64,000 bases of DNA, from the NCBI GenBank assembly GCA_948567375.1, contig OX419759.1:7222744-7286743 (forward strand). The letters are read 5' to 3'. This DNA is from Lunularia cruciata. Taxonomy: Eukaryota > Streptophyta > Marchantiopsida > Lunulariales > Lunulariaceae. Of this stretch, positions 1-12,020 are shown one piece after another (within the stretch, counting starts at the first letter, position 1; each line of letters begins with the position of its first letter). A program made the translations under genes and the position numbers. The notes beneath the pieces were generated by a model, which was given only the letters and a program-made list of their open reading frames with translations, made no database searches and was not told the origin of the DNA.

Positions 1-1480
1 AGGTACGTTTCTCACGCGACACCGATTCATTGGATCAGCCCCGATTAGGCAATGGTGCTGCACATCACAGTACTGGTCTCCTCCTTACAAAATTGACATA
101 CAGATAAAGACCATAGGTGTTATGCATATAATTGAATGCAACGCACAATCTACTGAGGATTACCAGTTATATACCCTTTCATTCCATTGTTGTGGTGTTT
201 AATGTTCAAGTTGTACCATCTAAGCTCACTGTGCTTGTGCACGTATGGTAACCGAATGGAAAACTATTGTGGATCAATCTTCTTGGAACAATTTTTATTC
301 GAGTGATGTAGTAACTGAACCCCGAGCTCTCGGAGCATGGGTCTTTTAGCAAGTAGCCGTTTCAATATTTGCACAAATTGGGTCCCAAGGAGCCTTATAT
401 GAATTCATCTGGTAATCCATGCGAATCTGGTTGGCTTCACCTCAAGGAACAAGCAGAGAAACAGTGCGGATATGGACTGTCCTGGTTTCCATCTAAATAA
501 TGGATTTTCTCGATGTTCTGAGGTTGAATTCTCACCATATTCCTTTAGCTCTTCATCCACCGCAAAGGCATGGTACAAAACATCATTTAACACATAACAT
601 CTTCGAGTAGATTCAAGACAACGCAAAAGAGTATTACATTAGATACATCCTTCGTTTTTCCTACGCGGTCGCCTTTCATTTGATACAAGGAGGACAACAA
701 ACTAAAACCTCTGCCCCCTAATCTTCAAACCTGAATCAATTTGGAATACGTTAACCTGTTTCGCGGCAGGCAATGAGAAGTCGGGGAGGTACAGGAGTAC
801 ATACACGTTTGTGTGCATAGGTATAGCAAGGTTGTGAAGCACAAGCATATGTTTTATACCCTTTTATGCTCCACACGCATGCCCCCCACACACAGAGGTC
901 CCTTCTGTCCATGAGCTTAACAGTCTCTCAACAAGGAACGGACAGCATAGTTTTGAACCTAATTATTGGTACCATTTGGATAAATCCAAGTAATGTTTCA
1001 GCGAGCAGATATGATCACTGAGTCTGTCCCTGTCATGTAGTGGAAGCCATAATCAGGTTCGCAGTGAAAATCATCATATAGGAGATGGTGATGCCTTTTG
1101 TCTGGACGTGGTTTCATCATCAAAGGGTGAGTTTGTGATTGATTAATCATCAATCTAGTCCATGTTAACGACTCTCTAGTCAATAATCATCTACATATGA
1201 AACGGCGGGAAATGTGAAAGTGAGATCCGTTTGGCGGCACCGTTGGACACATAATCTTTCAGGTTTTGATGAGAGACCAATGTTGCCACGCACTATGTAA
1301 TGCAACTTATTTAGTGGATAAATCCATTCCAGTTTGTTTATGCTACATCAAACGGTAGCTTCCCACATTTTCCTTCTCTTGGTGAGCTTCTCAGAGACTC
1401 AGACTAAAAGTTAAACACCTTGCTAAAATAGTCAGGGGAGTGATCAGAAGGAAAAAGTCCTAATTAGAGAAAGCGCAGGA
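1..1480. other. Upstream intergenic region, no gene recognised
   Basis: No reading frame here looks like a plant protein, and the short open frames lack recognisable domains. The only feature I can support is a short retroposon 3'-end fragment at 646-676. The promoter and 5' leader of the coiled-coil gene starting at 1481 must lie in the right part of this stretch, but I see no clear TATA box. Confidence 0.5.
646..676 (+). mobile_element. Terminal fragment of the retroposon 3' end (family L)
   Basis: About 30 bases match the extreme terminus of the dispersed retroposon family seen in full at 36409-36890 (tail ending CCTACGCGGTCGCC plus Ts). The orientation is opposite to the copies at 5241 and 36405, so the element sense strand is plus here. 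Confidence 0.5.
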
Positions 1481-4400
1481 ATGGCCTCGAGCCCCACGCC
1501 AATTCACGAGCGGGTGAGGCAACTGGAAATACAACTCCAGGAATGTTTAACTTGGAAAGAAGCCTTGGAAACGTCTATATGTGGTGGTCCCAATTCACGA
1601 GGTATGTTTCTCTGTGAAAGCTTACTGCCTCCAATAGTATTCTGTTAGTGCACACGTTTAACCCTCTTGAGATTCACCAGGTTATTCCTTCTGTTTTGTT
1701 CATTGTGTGCTATGACAGGAACCAACACGTACTTGGTAGAATCGGAAGCCAAGGTCGCACGTCTTGGCAAAAGACTGGAGAACATGGATAGTGAGCTAAG
1801 GAAGTATAAGAGAGCTGCACATGAAGTGCAAATTCTTCGAGACAAAGTGAGAAACCATGCTCAGATCCTCGAAGATAAGGTAAATATAGCACATTACCAC
1901 TCCCTTCCTCCTTCCATATAGATTTAGGGGGTCACTTCTACGTCAATGTATGACTGGTTTCATGATGAGCTTTTCTTCAATGCAGACGAACGAGTATCAG
2001 TACTTATCTGAGTTGTACGGCAAGCAAACTGCAGAACTGACTGCCACGAAGGAGAAGGTGCGCTTCTATTCATGGTCTAGTTTCCGCTTGGTTCTGACCA
2101 TATCAGTGATCGTTTGTTGTTGTTAGTCACTTGCGGAACATCCTATGTGATTACTAACTTGGCCTATACTGATCAAAGCGTTTCACTTCACCCACAGGTT
2201 GCTGATGCACAGCGGAACGAACAAGACATGCGGCTGATTGCAGAAATGTTTGAAAGAGATTCGGGTGCTTCTAGGTACTAACTTTTATTAAGCTGGCAAA
2301 TGTTCGAACGTGATCTTTCCTCTACTTCGTGCAAATGAAGCTCAATGTAAGGCGTCTGTAAACAAAATTAATCTAACCCCTTGAGAACTCGGCTAAGTTC
2401 GACTTGCCCCTGATAAAGAATCGGGGCTCCCTCCAGAAATGGGTTATGAGAGAAGGAGCTTGAAGTACAAGTTAGATGGATGATGCTGTAAGATGAGTAC
2501 ATAGTTTGGGGTTAACAGCAACATTAACCCCCTACGGAACAGTGACTGCTGTAGAGTGGATTAGTCTGTCACTGGACTCTAATACAGATGGGAACTCTTA
2601 CATGTCATGCTGATGGTGAGTATGGATTAGAGATAGACATCAGAGTTCCTGGAACTGATTCAAATCTGCTATTGTGCTATATGCGATCAATGCACTCCCT
2701 AGATTCAGCGCTCTCTGTTAAGGATGTCAAACACCGGATCCTTCCATGAAAGAAATCAGGAATCGTTGAATTTCTTTTCTACCAACTTTCTTCTCTTGGA
2801 CTTCCATGTTTTATTACGTGCGTACTTAGTAGAAGGTCGCCAGCCTATAACAGATCATGCTACACATTGAAACAAGGCTATTTATATGAACTTGTAGTAT
2901 ACTCGTTGTAAACTTGTAGAATCCTCAAATGGACTCGCTTTCTCTTCTGCATCCAGCAGAAAGCCGGTGAAGGACGAGGATATTCAATACCATGTAGAAA
3001 TAGGTAACCATGCTAAAGAAAGCATTAGGAGAAAATTAAAGCCATCACACACAAGGGATCTGGCTATCTAAAGATTCAAGATGATCATGCTTATCACGGT
3101 GAAATTTAGTCTCGAGTTTTGGCTTATCGAATGGTTACCAGGAACGCTTCGGCATTATTTCTTCTTACTTGGTAGCATCTTAGTTTCATCACTGCTATCA
3201 CCGTTAACAATAGAGTGGGGTCGAGTTTGAGTGATAAATTGAGTCTGACCATCTCAATGAGAGCAAAATTATCATTGCAGAATAGTATTCATGGGACGAG
3301 ATGGTAAATACTGGAACCAGAGCAGCCAGGAATACAGCCTTGCTTGACATGTCATGCTCAAATTGGAAAGCTCCATCCTTAATTATAGCAATCTCCCAGG
3401 ACACCAGAAGACAGTAATGGACTATAGACATTGAGATAGCTCTTGTTGTAAGGACCGACAGTGCCGTGTCAAGGTCCTGCTGTGAGATCGGGAAGAACGT
3501 TCCTTTCAGAACTCTTATCGCATGTGGACCTCTGAACTTAGCAAAGCCTTAAGTGGTCCATTCTACTGCTTGCAGCAGACATCCTCCATTTACGTTTCGC
3601 TACGATGACATAACTCGTTCATTACTTGGCCCTTTCCTTTTTCCTACGATAGCCACTACTATCACACGGCAGTTCAGCTCCATCACGTCGTCCATGATCT
3701 GCAGTAATCATGCACACATTCTACTTATTTTTTTGTTTCTCTCAGTATTTTAGATTTCGACCAACTGTCTACATGATCATCTGCTGTATCTTTCTCAAGA
3801 GTATGCTATTATTCTTGGGTGGCTGAGGAGTGTAAGAGGCGTCACAATATACCATATGTTCTAACTTAGTGATGACTGGAGTTCTTTGGCATATTTCGTA
3901 CATGAGAATGTGAGAACATCTCTGACAGTATCCTTTGGAAGTCTCTTCGCAGGGATGTGAAGGAGTTGCAGAAATCTGAGAAATTGGCTTGGGCGAAAGT
4001 GCAAAGATTAGTGGAAACTTTGGAGGAAAGCAATTTAGATACCCGCGTCCAGGTGGCCATTGAAACCGAGATTGAGTGTCGTCGAAAGTTGATGAACGCA
4101 GAGAATGACATTGCTGACTTACGAGATGAAATATCTGCATCCAAAAGGTCTGGATGTGATTTCTAATATCTTGTTTATAAGAGTATGTCTGGCTGTCAGT
4201 GCTTCTTTAAATCTAAGATTCAGGTCCACTTTGTCCTAAGACTTCTTTTGCATTTCTTTATTGCTTAAACTGCGACCTTGATGCTATGCAGAGTGGAATT
4301 GGAGCTGAGAGAGGCTCTGAACAAGAAGATCGAGGAAACAAATTCATATCTGAAGAAAATCGAGGTCAGCTAAAAGCCTCTAGCTTCTTAAGTAAAGAGT

Positions 4401-6198
4401 CATACATCTAATAGTGAAAGGTGATAATGTAATTGAATGAGTTCTTTCCTTGGAACAAGTCTCCACAACCCCTGGACTTGCATCGAGGTTGAGAAATTCT
4501 ACGCGGAGATTTGAAGGGTAAGGACCGATTGACAAAGCAATGCATTCTCTGTTCTTCCCAAAGTGGCCTTTGACTTCCAACCCAAATTCGGACCTTAAAC
4601 TCAATCTCCCTGCCGAAATGCATGGAACGTTCGCAAGGAGAGGTTGATGCTAGCATCTTTCGACGGGACTAATCTGCTCTTAGTCAGGAGAGATCTATCC
4701 TGTCTGCTCGCATCCGCTACGAGTGTTATCTCTTTCCTTATTACTGTGTAATTATGAGGTCTAGAAATTTTGGACTCTGACTCACTTGCAAGCTTATCTT
4801 ACGATTTTGTCTACGGCTTTATCCTGACACTCACGGTATTCGAAATGGTGGTTGGCAAAATTGCTTTAAGAGGTTGATGGTGGCTTCGTCTTAATGGTAC
4901 ACAGGTAATTACCGAAGCATACAATACCTGCAAAGAAAAGAATCAAGAACTCCATCCGCATTTATCACGGAAGGATGAACAGCTCCAAAAGGTGCGACGC
5001 ATGAATGAGACCCCAGCCGGGAACTGAAGTCGTAGAATGCATTCCCCGTTTTGTGTCTTCTCACGGTTTCTTTCATATCTTTTCAGTCGACACGAATTTT
5101 TAGGATTTGAAGTTATTTGGAGTAACTCAAGTTGAATGAACCATAGATATGTTCTTCTCCTTCATCCAACTAAATGGAGGAATCTTGTGAGTTCGGGCCT
5201 GTTTGTTTGCGTGGCCAAACATGTCACCCAAGAATGGGGAAAAGGCGACCGCGTAGGAAAAAAGAAGGATGGGAAGACCCCATCAAGCCGTACAAGGGAG
5301 AGACAAAAAAGGTAACATGGGGCTAAGCCCCAATAGAGTTGTACTAAATATACTTGTTTGTTGTTGCTATCAGCTCTTAGCAGAGGTCGTTCGAACCAGG
5401 GCGGAAATTGCAAGACTCGAAGATCGTAACAAGATGTTGGCTAGGCTAGTGGTATCCAAATCCGGCGACCTTAGCCGTGAACGTATTGATGCGGGGAACA
5501 AGCCTACCGCCCAGCATGAAGACCCAGTAGCATCTGGTATGCGAAACTTCATTTGATGCTTTCTGAAGTGTTAGCAAATATTAAAGGTCTGAACAAAAAA
5601 GTTGTGTATCAATATAGTCAACATACCAAAGGTATCGGATAATGAAGACGTGGTGAATGTGTTACTTCCTTATGAAATAGTGGTCGACACGTTTTCAAGT
5701 TTGCTTCCAGGGCTCTATCGCTAAATTGAATCTTGAAACGTGGAGCATGGAATATCAATTAAATACTATTGCTAATCATCGTATCCTTCCCTTGTGCCGA
5801 TGCTGGGAATGTCCTAGTTACAAGTCTGACCCTCAAACCTCCAAATCATATGGCTTTGAACCTACCTCCTCAGAAGAATTTGTTCATCTTCACTCATTGA
5901 TCCGTTTCATCGTGCATCCTTCTTTCAGCATCGTCTGATTCTCAAACTTTCGCAGTATGTTTAAAGCTCGATATATACTGTCAGTCACATCCATTTAATG
6001 CCGGTGGTGGATTAATGAGGATTCGTATTTGATTGTCCTGCAGAAACCGCACCCGGCCCTGTTGTGGGCGGTAGTGGGGAAAAAAAGAGAAGCTCGAGCC
6101 TTCACGGTGGCCAGGACGAAGGCGGAGGCCATTTGTCCTTGCTAGCGCATGCAATCACGCAATTCGAATCTCCCACAAACCGACCGCCAGCCAGATGA
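1481..6198 (+). CDS. RING-less HUB/BRE1-like coiled-coil protein (9 exons)
   Basis: Exons are 1481-1601, 1719-1879, 1986-2057, 2198-2274, 3953-4147, 4292-4364, 4905-4991, 5374-5536 and 6044-6198. All junctions are GT-AG, the phases agree throughout, and the stop is TGA at 6196, giving 367 residues. From about residue 50 to 290 the protein is an almost unbroken coiled coil. Its segments (KTNEYQYLSE, KLAWAKVQRL, AIETEIECRRKL, AENDIADLRDEISASKR, VITEAYNTCKEKNQ) line up in order with the central coiled coil of plant HUB1/HUB2, the BRE1-type E3 ligases that monoubiquitinate histone H2B. Those proteins are usually about 850-900 residues long and end in a C3HC4 RING. Here the RING and the long N-terminal part are missing. 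The last 75 residues are a Gly/Ser-rich, non-coiled tail. It could be a truncated paralogue acting as a dimerisation partner, or a decaying copy; the intact frame favours a functional gene. Intron 4 is long (1.7 kb) and intron 7 contains a retroposon 3' end. Confidence 0.75.
5241..5338 (-). mobile_element. Retroposon family L 3' end inside intron 7
   Basis: This 98-base copy contains the two family hallmarks: the hairpin GATGGGAAGACCCCATC and the palindrome GGGGCTAAGCCCC. It lies in intron 7 of the BRE1-like gene, 35 bases before the exon 8 acceptor, antisense to the gene. It is close in sequence to the copy at 36405, so it probably inserted relatively recently. Confidence 0.8.
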
Positions 6199-7349
6199 GG
6201 CGGATTTCGTTTCGATGTCTGATCTTATCTGATCTCGAAGCGAGAGTGATGTTGATGGATTCCCCCACTGTCATCGTCATGGTGGTGAATTAAATCAACC
6301 AATCGTTCTCAGCTTCTCGCTTCTACTGGTTACTCCAATACCATAGCCGCTGTAATCATGCCTTCTAATCTAAAGCAGGTCTTCGATTATAGAGATTATA
6401 CAACACATATAACATGGGAAGCGCCTTTTTAACGAGACAAAATATCGTGATACATGCGACTCTTCTACCATCTTCTCTCTTCTTCCGACTTCAGAGGATG
6501 GCTTGATCTCCTGGTTACTTTTCCCAGGACATTCCAAATACATTTTGCCATCACAATCACTATCGAAAGGCTGAATAAGGTCGTAGCTGATCATTATATG
6601 TATCATTTTAGAATCTTCGTTTCTATGAATCGAATGGAAATAATATTTTTGTCAAGTTTCAGTTGCTAGGGTGTACATCAAGAAGAGATGGTATGATGTG
6701 TTTAGGTGAACATTAAAATCTATGTCAAGGTACCTTTCAAGGTCCATTAATGAATCAGTTCATTAATGGACCTTGAAAGGTATCATGTGTTTCATGTATC
6801 AAAGATCATTGAAAGAAGAGTCTATAAGGCCTAAGCTGCTGCGCTGGCTCTTATTTGCTTCAAATTCGAAACTTGGATATTATTCACTCTGCAATTCACC
6901 CAAAAGTTCATACTTGTTGGAGGTTGAAAAGATACAATTTGTGAAGATAGTGAACATTACTTTATGGTTGCTTGATGGACAGAGGCGATCCACCGTCACA
7001 ACATATCGGCAACATGAAGATTTTTAGCTTGGCCAAACTCTTGCACTCGAGATTGTTTTCGTGATCTTCGATCCTAGAAGCGCCGAGGCCATTAGAGCCT
7101 TCCCAAGTTGAACCCGTCATTTGATCAAAGGGAAGCTTCGACGGTGAGTATGGAATGAATCTTTGGACCTTTTGGAGTTTGGGTAGGTGCAAAACTTTTG
7201 GCTTTTGAAAATGGGACCCGTCCATCATCCTCCATTGGTAGTGGAGGCATTTGATCATATTGATCGCTTCAGTAGTTTTCAAACTTTTTGCTTGCTTCGT
7301 TTGTATCTCGAGAAGCTCTTGGTGCTTTCTTCTCTCAAATTGTTCCGTG
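6199..7349. other. Gene-free stretch after the BRE1-like gene
   Basis: This contains the 3' untranslated region of the upstream gene and otherwise no recognisable coding sequence. A strong inverted repeat lies at 6731-6782. Confidence 0.5.
6731..6782. repeat. Perfect 24-bp inverted repeat with 4-base loop
   Basis: The arms 6731-6754 and 6759-6782 are exact reverse complements, separated by TCAG. The pairing extends about two more base pairs outward if a G:T pair is allowed. No open reading frame or family L sequence explains it. It could be a small foldback element or a template for a hairpin RNA. Confidence 0.9.
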
Positions 7350-8460
7350 TGGCTCCACCATCGCATGGCCGACGCGCGAAACTTTCCGCCCGGACCGTGC
7401 GTCCGTTGGAACTCCATGCAGGGTCGATACGTCTGCAACTTTGTTGTTTGAATTACAGGTTGAGAGACGCCTCTTTTTGATCGTACGGTGCTCGAGCTGT
7501 CGTTTACCTTGCACAAAGTCGTTTAATTCGTTTCAGAAAAGAAAGGCGATCGGTAGGATTACAAGAAATATGGAAACCCCATCAAATCAAACCGTACAAG
7601 GATAAAACATAGGAGGTAAAATGGGGCTAAGCCCCAATAGTATCGGTATGATAAATCTGTCCTACAGCACCTAATACACCCGAGCTAAGCAAATCTGAGC
7701 TATGTTTCGGAAGATGTTGGGAAAGTTGGAAGTTTATCATATCGCTGAACAGATAAAACTTGATCTCTGACAATCCGTTTCGAAATAGACCTTTAAGAGG
7801 TTCATACTTCACGGAGCAACATCTTTATCTTTGCTCATAGATGCTGGATTGGGCAAGCTAGCTACTGTACTGTAGGTATGTCTTATTTAATTTTTGCGGA
7901 TCGATTCCTTACGATCTGATAGCACCTCCCTCGTCCTTAGTATACTGTATCCCTCTTCAGATTTATACATCTAGAATTGGGATAAACTCTGACAAGCGAT
8001 GGAGTTATTTGCCTCATATTTGAAGACATTGCACCACCATCACATGGTCGACGCGCCAAGCTTTTCATTCAAACCTTCGAATCTGCATTCTCTGTCTATT
8101 GGTCTGCAACTTTCGTGTTTGAATTTACAGGCTGAGAAACAGCTGTCTTGGAAGCTATGGTTCTCGAGCTATCTTTTACTTTGCACGGTACCGTTTAATA
8201 CATTCTAGTGCAAAGCTTGGTTGAATACCAAACAGATAAGATGTGTATACTGAAAATCCGTTTCCATAAAGAGCAAGAGATTCATGTTTCACGGAGTAGC
8301 ATCTTATCCTTTCTCCTAAGTGCTCGTCTGGGTTACCTATGTTAGGTGAGTCTTTGTTTAAGCATCGCCACTTTTACTTTTTCACGTTAACCACTTCATG
8401 GCACCTTCTTCGTCCTTCTCACACAGTATTCAACTGCAATCTTATCCATTAGAAAGGACG
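7350..8460. repeat. Diverged tandem segmental duplication (two copies)
   Basis: The segment 7350-7530 plus 7690-7965 resembles 8028-8460. Shared blocks include CATGG(C/T)CGACGCGC, GGTCTGCAACTTT, the block around 'ACAGG(T/C)TGAGA', CTCGAGCT(G/A)TC, ATCCGTTTC and CACGGAG(C/T)A(A/G)CATCTT. Copy 1 is interrupted by the retroposon fragment at 7543-7691, so that insertion came after the duplication or was lost from copy 2. Divergence by eye is large. I see no coding potential common to both copies. Confidence 0.6.
7543..7691 (-). mobile_element. Retroposon family L 3' end fragment
   Basis: This contains the ACCCCATCAA...CCGTACAAGG...GGTAAAATGGGGCTAAGCCCCAATAG block. It continues into sequence shared with the longer copy at 36484-36560 (GTATGA.AAATCTG.CCTAC.GCACCTAA). 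The copy is truncated soon after, as is typical of 5'-truncated retroposons. Confidence 0.7.
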
Positions 8461-8546
8461 ACCGCGCTGAAAAATGAAGGATGGGAAGACCTCATCAAGC
8501 CGTACAAGGGAGAGATGGAAAAGGTAAAATGGGGCTAAGCTCCATT
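8456..8546 (-). mobile_element. Retroposon family L 3' end fragment
   Basis: This fragment runs from the terminal GACCGCG motif through GATGGGAAGACCTCATC and TACAAGGGAGAGA to a mutated GGGGCTAAGCTCC palindrome. It is about 90 bases long and truncated right after the palindrome. Confidence 0.75.
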
Positions 8547-10367
8547 TGGAAGTTGGAAGTATTCAAGAGAAGAGAACAATTGCCTGCTTTTTGATTAAGA
8601 GATTGCTCTCTTCAAGGAAGCCAGAACAGGTTAAAGATTTATGTCAATCGATGACAGTAATTTGCAACTGCAACGTAGGCTGCCCTTGCCTTTATGGCGA
8701 TACATGCTTTTGTGCATACTGTATTTCCAAGCAATGTTGTGGTGACTGCCAGCGAGCATAGAGTTCTTTTCTCGAGTTATTACGATGCTTTCATCTTTCC
8801 GAGAGCCTCTTCTCCACATGGTGGACGCCCAATGACTCGATCAAGTGGACACCCTCAAACTCCTCACGTGGTGCAGTATTTCACGAGGAATCGCAATAAA
8901 AGAGAGTAGCGTGAGTTGCTATAGTTGCATGCGCACTACTCTAGTTTCCACTATTGAGAGCTATCAATTGCTAGTTGACGACTTTCATGGGATGTCATAT
9001 GGAAATTTCTCGTCCATCTTTTTGACTTGTTTCGAGCTAGTAGTGGCATTACATGGAGTCAACTGATGTCTACGGTTGAAGGTCTTTGTGAAGAAAACCT
9101 CTTTTTCTGCGCTGCAACCTCCACTATGTTGTCCCTCCGTCACGCGAATCTTGTTCGAGTTGAATTATTCAACCTTTCAGCTCTAGCCTCTCTCATCTTT
9201 GTTATCGTTTTGTCATGGTTTTTATATTCGAGACCACCGTTTCCAAAATCGTCATTACAGCACAATCTATAATATCCGTTTGTCTCCTCGTGTTTATTTT
9301 GCACTTGGACTGCTATAGTGAAGTGTACCTTGCTGTCAGCGATCGAAGGTCACCTGTGGTGCGTACAGTAAGGTGCATGCAGAATGTCAATCATTCTTGC
9401 TCATATTCTTCGTGTAGACACTTTGAGAAGCAACCCCACCCTACTTCAGTCGCAGTCAGTTGACGTATTAAGTGTTCAACTTTGAAGGAAGCACTGAGGC
9501 ATCTTGTTGCCGAGTAAAGATACGAGGAGAGACTTTTGATTTCAAGTTAAGATCCCCATCATATCAGTCTAGGTGCAAATCTCAATCGTTGTGTTATCGT
9601 ATTCTCGAGTGGATGCTTGAAGTTGGAGTACGTAACCTCACCTACTTCACTCGGGGTTCCTTTGAAATAAATGTCACTCCTTTCAAGGTGTTCGGCTCTC
9701 GTCACGATCACCGCATACGGTAGAACCTACTTACAAGGTCTGTGGTGGGAGGGAATTTCTGCTCTAAATAATAGGCACTCGCAGTTATAGGAGCTCCGCA
9801 GTCAAAGTTATCATTACGCTGCGAGCGAGCTCTTTAAGGTTGAGCATATTTGATAACTGCTAATGATTGCCGTGATTTAGCGGAAGGAGGTGCATCTACT
9901 CGGTCAATCAGTCACAACGAGGACCTCGTAAGTCAACAGCTTACAATCATGCGTGATTCCTTCCACATGCAGATGAATTGGTACAAATAACCAGTATTGC
10001 GTTCTCCCTCTTTGCACTTCGCTGCATTTTGATATTCAATTCGGCTGTAATCAGAGCTGGAACTGTAGAATCCCCGTAAGAACGAAGCTCCATTGGTCCA
10101 AATTATCTGGCGCTGCTGCATAGTAATCTGGTGTTGAAGTCTACCCACTTCGTTGCCCATGCTTTTCCAAACCGCACGTCATGCAGATGGTCAAAGACGT
10201 TTTACAATTCGCCACTCGATTCGAGATACGCGCTTGATGCTCGAGGTTCCTCAAAGTCTGTGGCATCGGCCAACAGCGAGCAACCCTCTGGATAATTGCG
10301 GTCAAGAACACGGTTTCGTAATCTACTGTAGTTCTCAGCAACCTGGTCAATTAGCGGCTAAAATGTC
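8547..10367. other. Gene-free stretch
   Basis: Several open frames of 70-100 codons exist on both strands, but none shows a recognisable domain, consistent codon bias or plausible splice partners. I see nothing else I can name. Confidence 0.4.
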
Positions 10368-10640
10368 CAGTAGACGGTCAATGAATTCTGGAAATTTCGG
10401 GTTTACATTCCCGAATTTTGCGGGATTCTTAAGTAGTCCAACTAGTTTCCCGGAACCTTGTTAATACACCGGATGAAAAGCCCAGAGGACGGGAATTTCG
10501 GGAAATTCGTTCCCGAATTTCGTGCGTAGTAAGAGGCGACCAGGTTAAGTACCGGATGGAAAGCCCAGTAGACAGTGATTTCGGGAAATTTCGGCATACA
10601 TTTCGGGCTTTGTGAGAAGACCAACCAGTTTTACCCCGGC
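10368..10640. repeat. Degenerate tandem repeat, about three units
   Basis: Units start near 10368, 10483 and 10566, each with CAG(T/A)(A/G)GAC. They share ATTTCGGGAAATT, a CCCGAATTT(T/C)G-like block, CCGGATG(A/G)AAAGCCCAG and a GACCA(A/G)-type block. Unit length varies from roughly 75 to 115 bases. No coding function is apparent. Confidence 0.65.
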
Positions 10641-11399
10641 GCGTTGCCCTACTGCAGGTATCGATTTTCTTTTAAATCATGCCTTTAGAAACAATCCTTT
10701 TGGCAGTACTTTCCCTCAAAAAGGAAATTCCCGGTGTAATGGTTCTGGACTTGGTGCCCATCTCTGATCATTTCAAGAGGAAGATATTCTGGAATGTAAT
10801 TTTTACACTAGTTGATGAGACGAGTTGAATGCAATGTATTCATCATCTCGCAATTCTGTTAAAACCTCAAGGCACGCTACAGGTACGCACCACACATTCT
10901 TTCGTGTTGATGACAATTTGAACACCCAAAAAACAAAAGAGTTTTCTCCGGATTGTATTATAAAGATATAAAAAAGCATTTGTAATGTAGATGTAGCAGA
11001 AAATGGAGGTGCCATGTGCTTTTATGTTGTTTATATTTGTTGACTCTTTCAATCTGAGTGTGACAGCTGCTGGTAAAATATAAGATATGTTAAAAGTCCA
11101 ATCCAGGGAGACGATGTAATTAGTACATGTGTATATGGAGTGCATCATAACATTGTTCAAGACGGGGAAGAAAAGCCTCATTCACTCCATGCAAGGATTT
11201 GGGTTTAGGTGTCATGCTCTGGAAGAAGGGTTTCATGTTTTGTTTCAATCCTTCCAGTTTTGTTCAATCTACTCCTCTATTTCGCTCAGAAATCCAGAGT
11301 AAACATGTTGTGGTGAGTGCAATATTATGCTGGGTTAAAGGGTAGTTTAGTAGTGGTAAGTGGGGACCCCACTTAAGCACTACTTTAATCCGGAGTCGC

Positions 11400-11625
11400 C
11401 CGAGTACCCCGTAGAACCTGCAGGTTCTCGACCTCATTGTCTAATGTCCGGTAAGTTGGACAAGTGTACCCGGTAGAGCCTGCAGGTTCGGGCACCAAGG
11501 GATCCATAATTGTTACAATTGCCGGGGCTGCCGGAGAGTACCCGGTAGAACCTGCCGTGAATCTCTAATGTCTACCATTGCGGGAGTTGTCCGCGTATAT
11601 CCGGTAGAGCTTGGAGGTTCCGGCA
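11400..11625. repeat. Spaced repeat of GTACCCGGTAGARCCTGCAGG, four copies
   Basis: The core motif occurs near 11402, 11466, 11538 and 11597, at 60-72 base spacing. It decays from left to right (the last copy reads ATCCGGTAGAGCTTGGAGG). The motif is GC-rich, unlike the surroundings, and the copies sit in otherwise non-coding DNA. Confidence 0.65.
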
Positions 11626-12020
11626 CACACGTGGATCTTTACCATGTGCAGGTTAAGGATGCAGGTTAACAGGGTTCCTCAATAGAGAGCTGTAGATTAT
11701 TAGGGAATACCATTACGTTCCCTCTCCATTTTCCAGTGTATGTTGTAACACTGATTTCTATCAGTACGAGCTTCATTAATCCACATTACTTAAATATGGC
11801 TCTTTGTCGATCGAGGGAAAAGTCGATAAAGTTGCATTACTTAATCTACATTTCTACAGGTAATGGGATTAACTTTGTTTTATAGAAACTTTAGGCTAGA
11901 CCTTCAAATGTCCAGGCCAAGTCTTTATGAGCAGCCGAAACAGTACTATATCGACCTCAAATATGTAAGTGGGAATACCATTTGAAAGTATATACCGATA
12001 CTATTGGTTTAATGAGAGAA

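Noticed and set aside
2955..3002. Possible extra exon in intron 4 of the BRE1-like gene (cagcag|AAAGCC...AATAG|GTAACC)
   Set aside because: Its 44-base length would shift the frame, whereas direct joining of exons 4 and 5 keeps phase and restores the family sequence SRDV.
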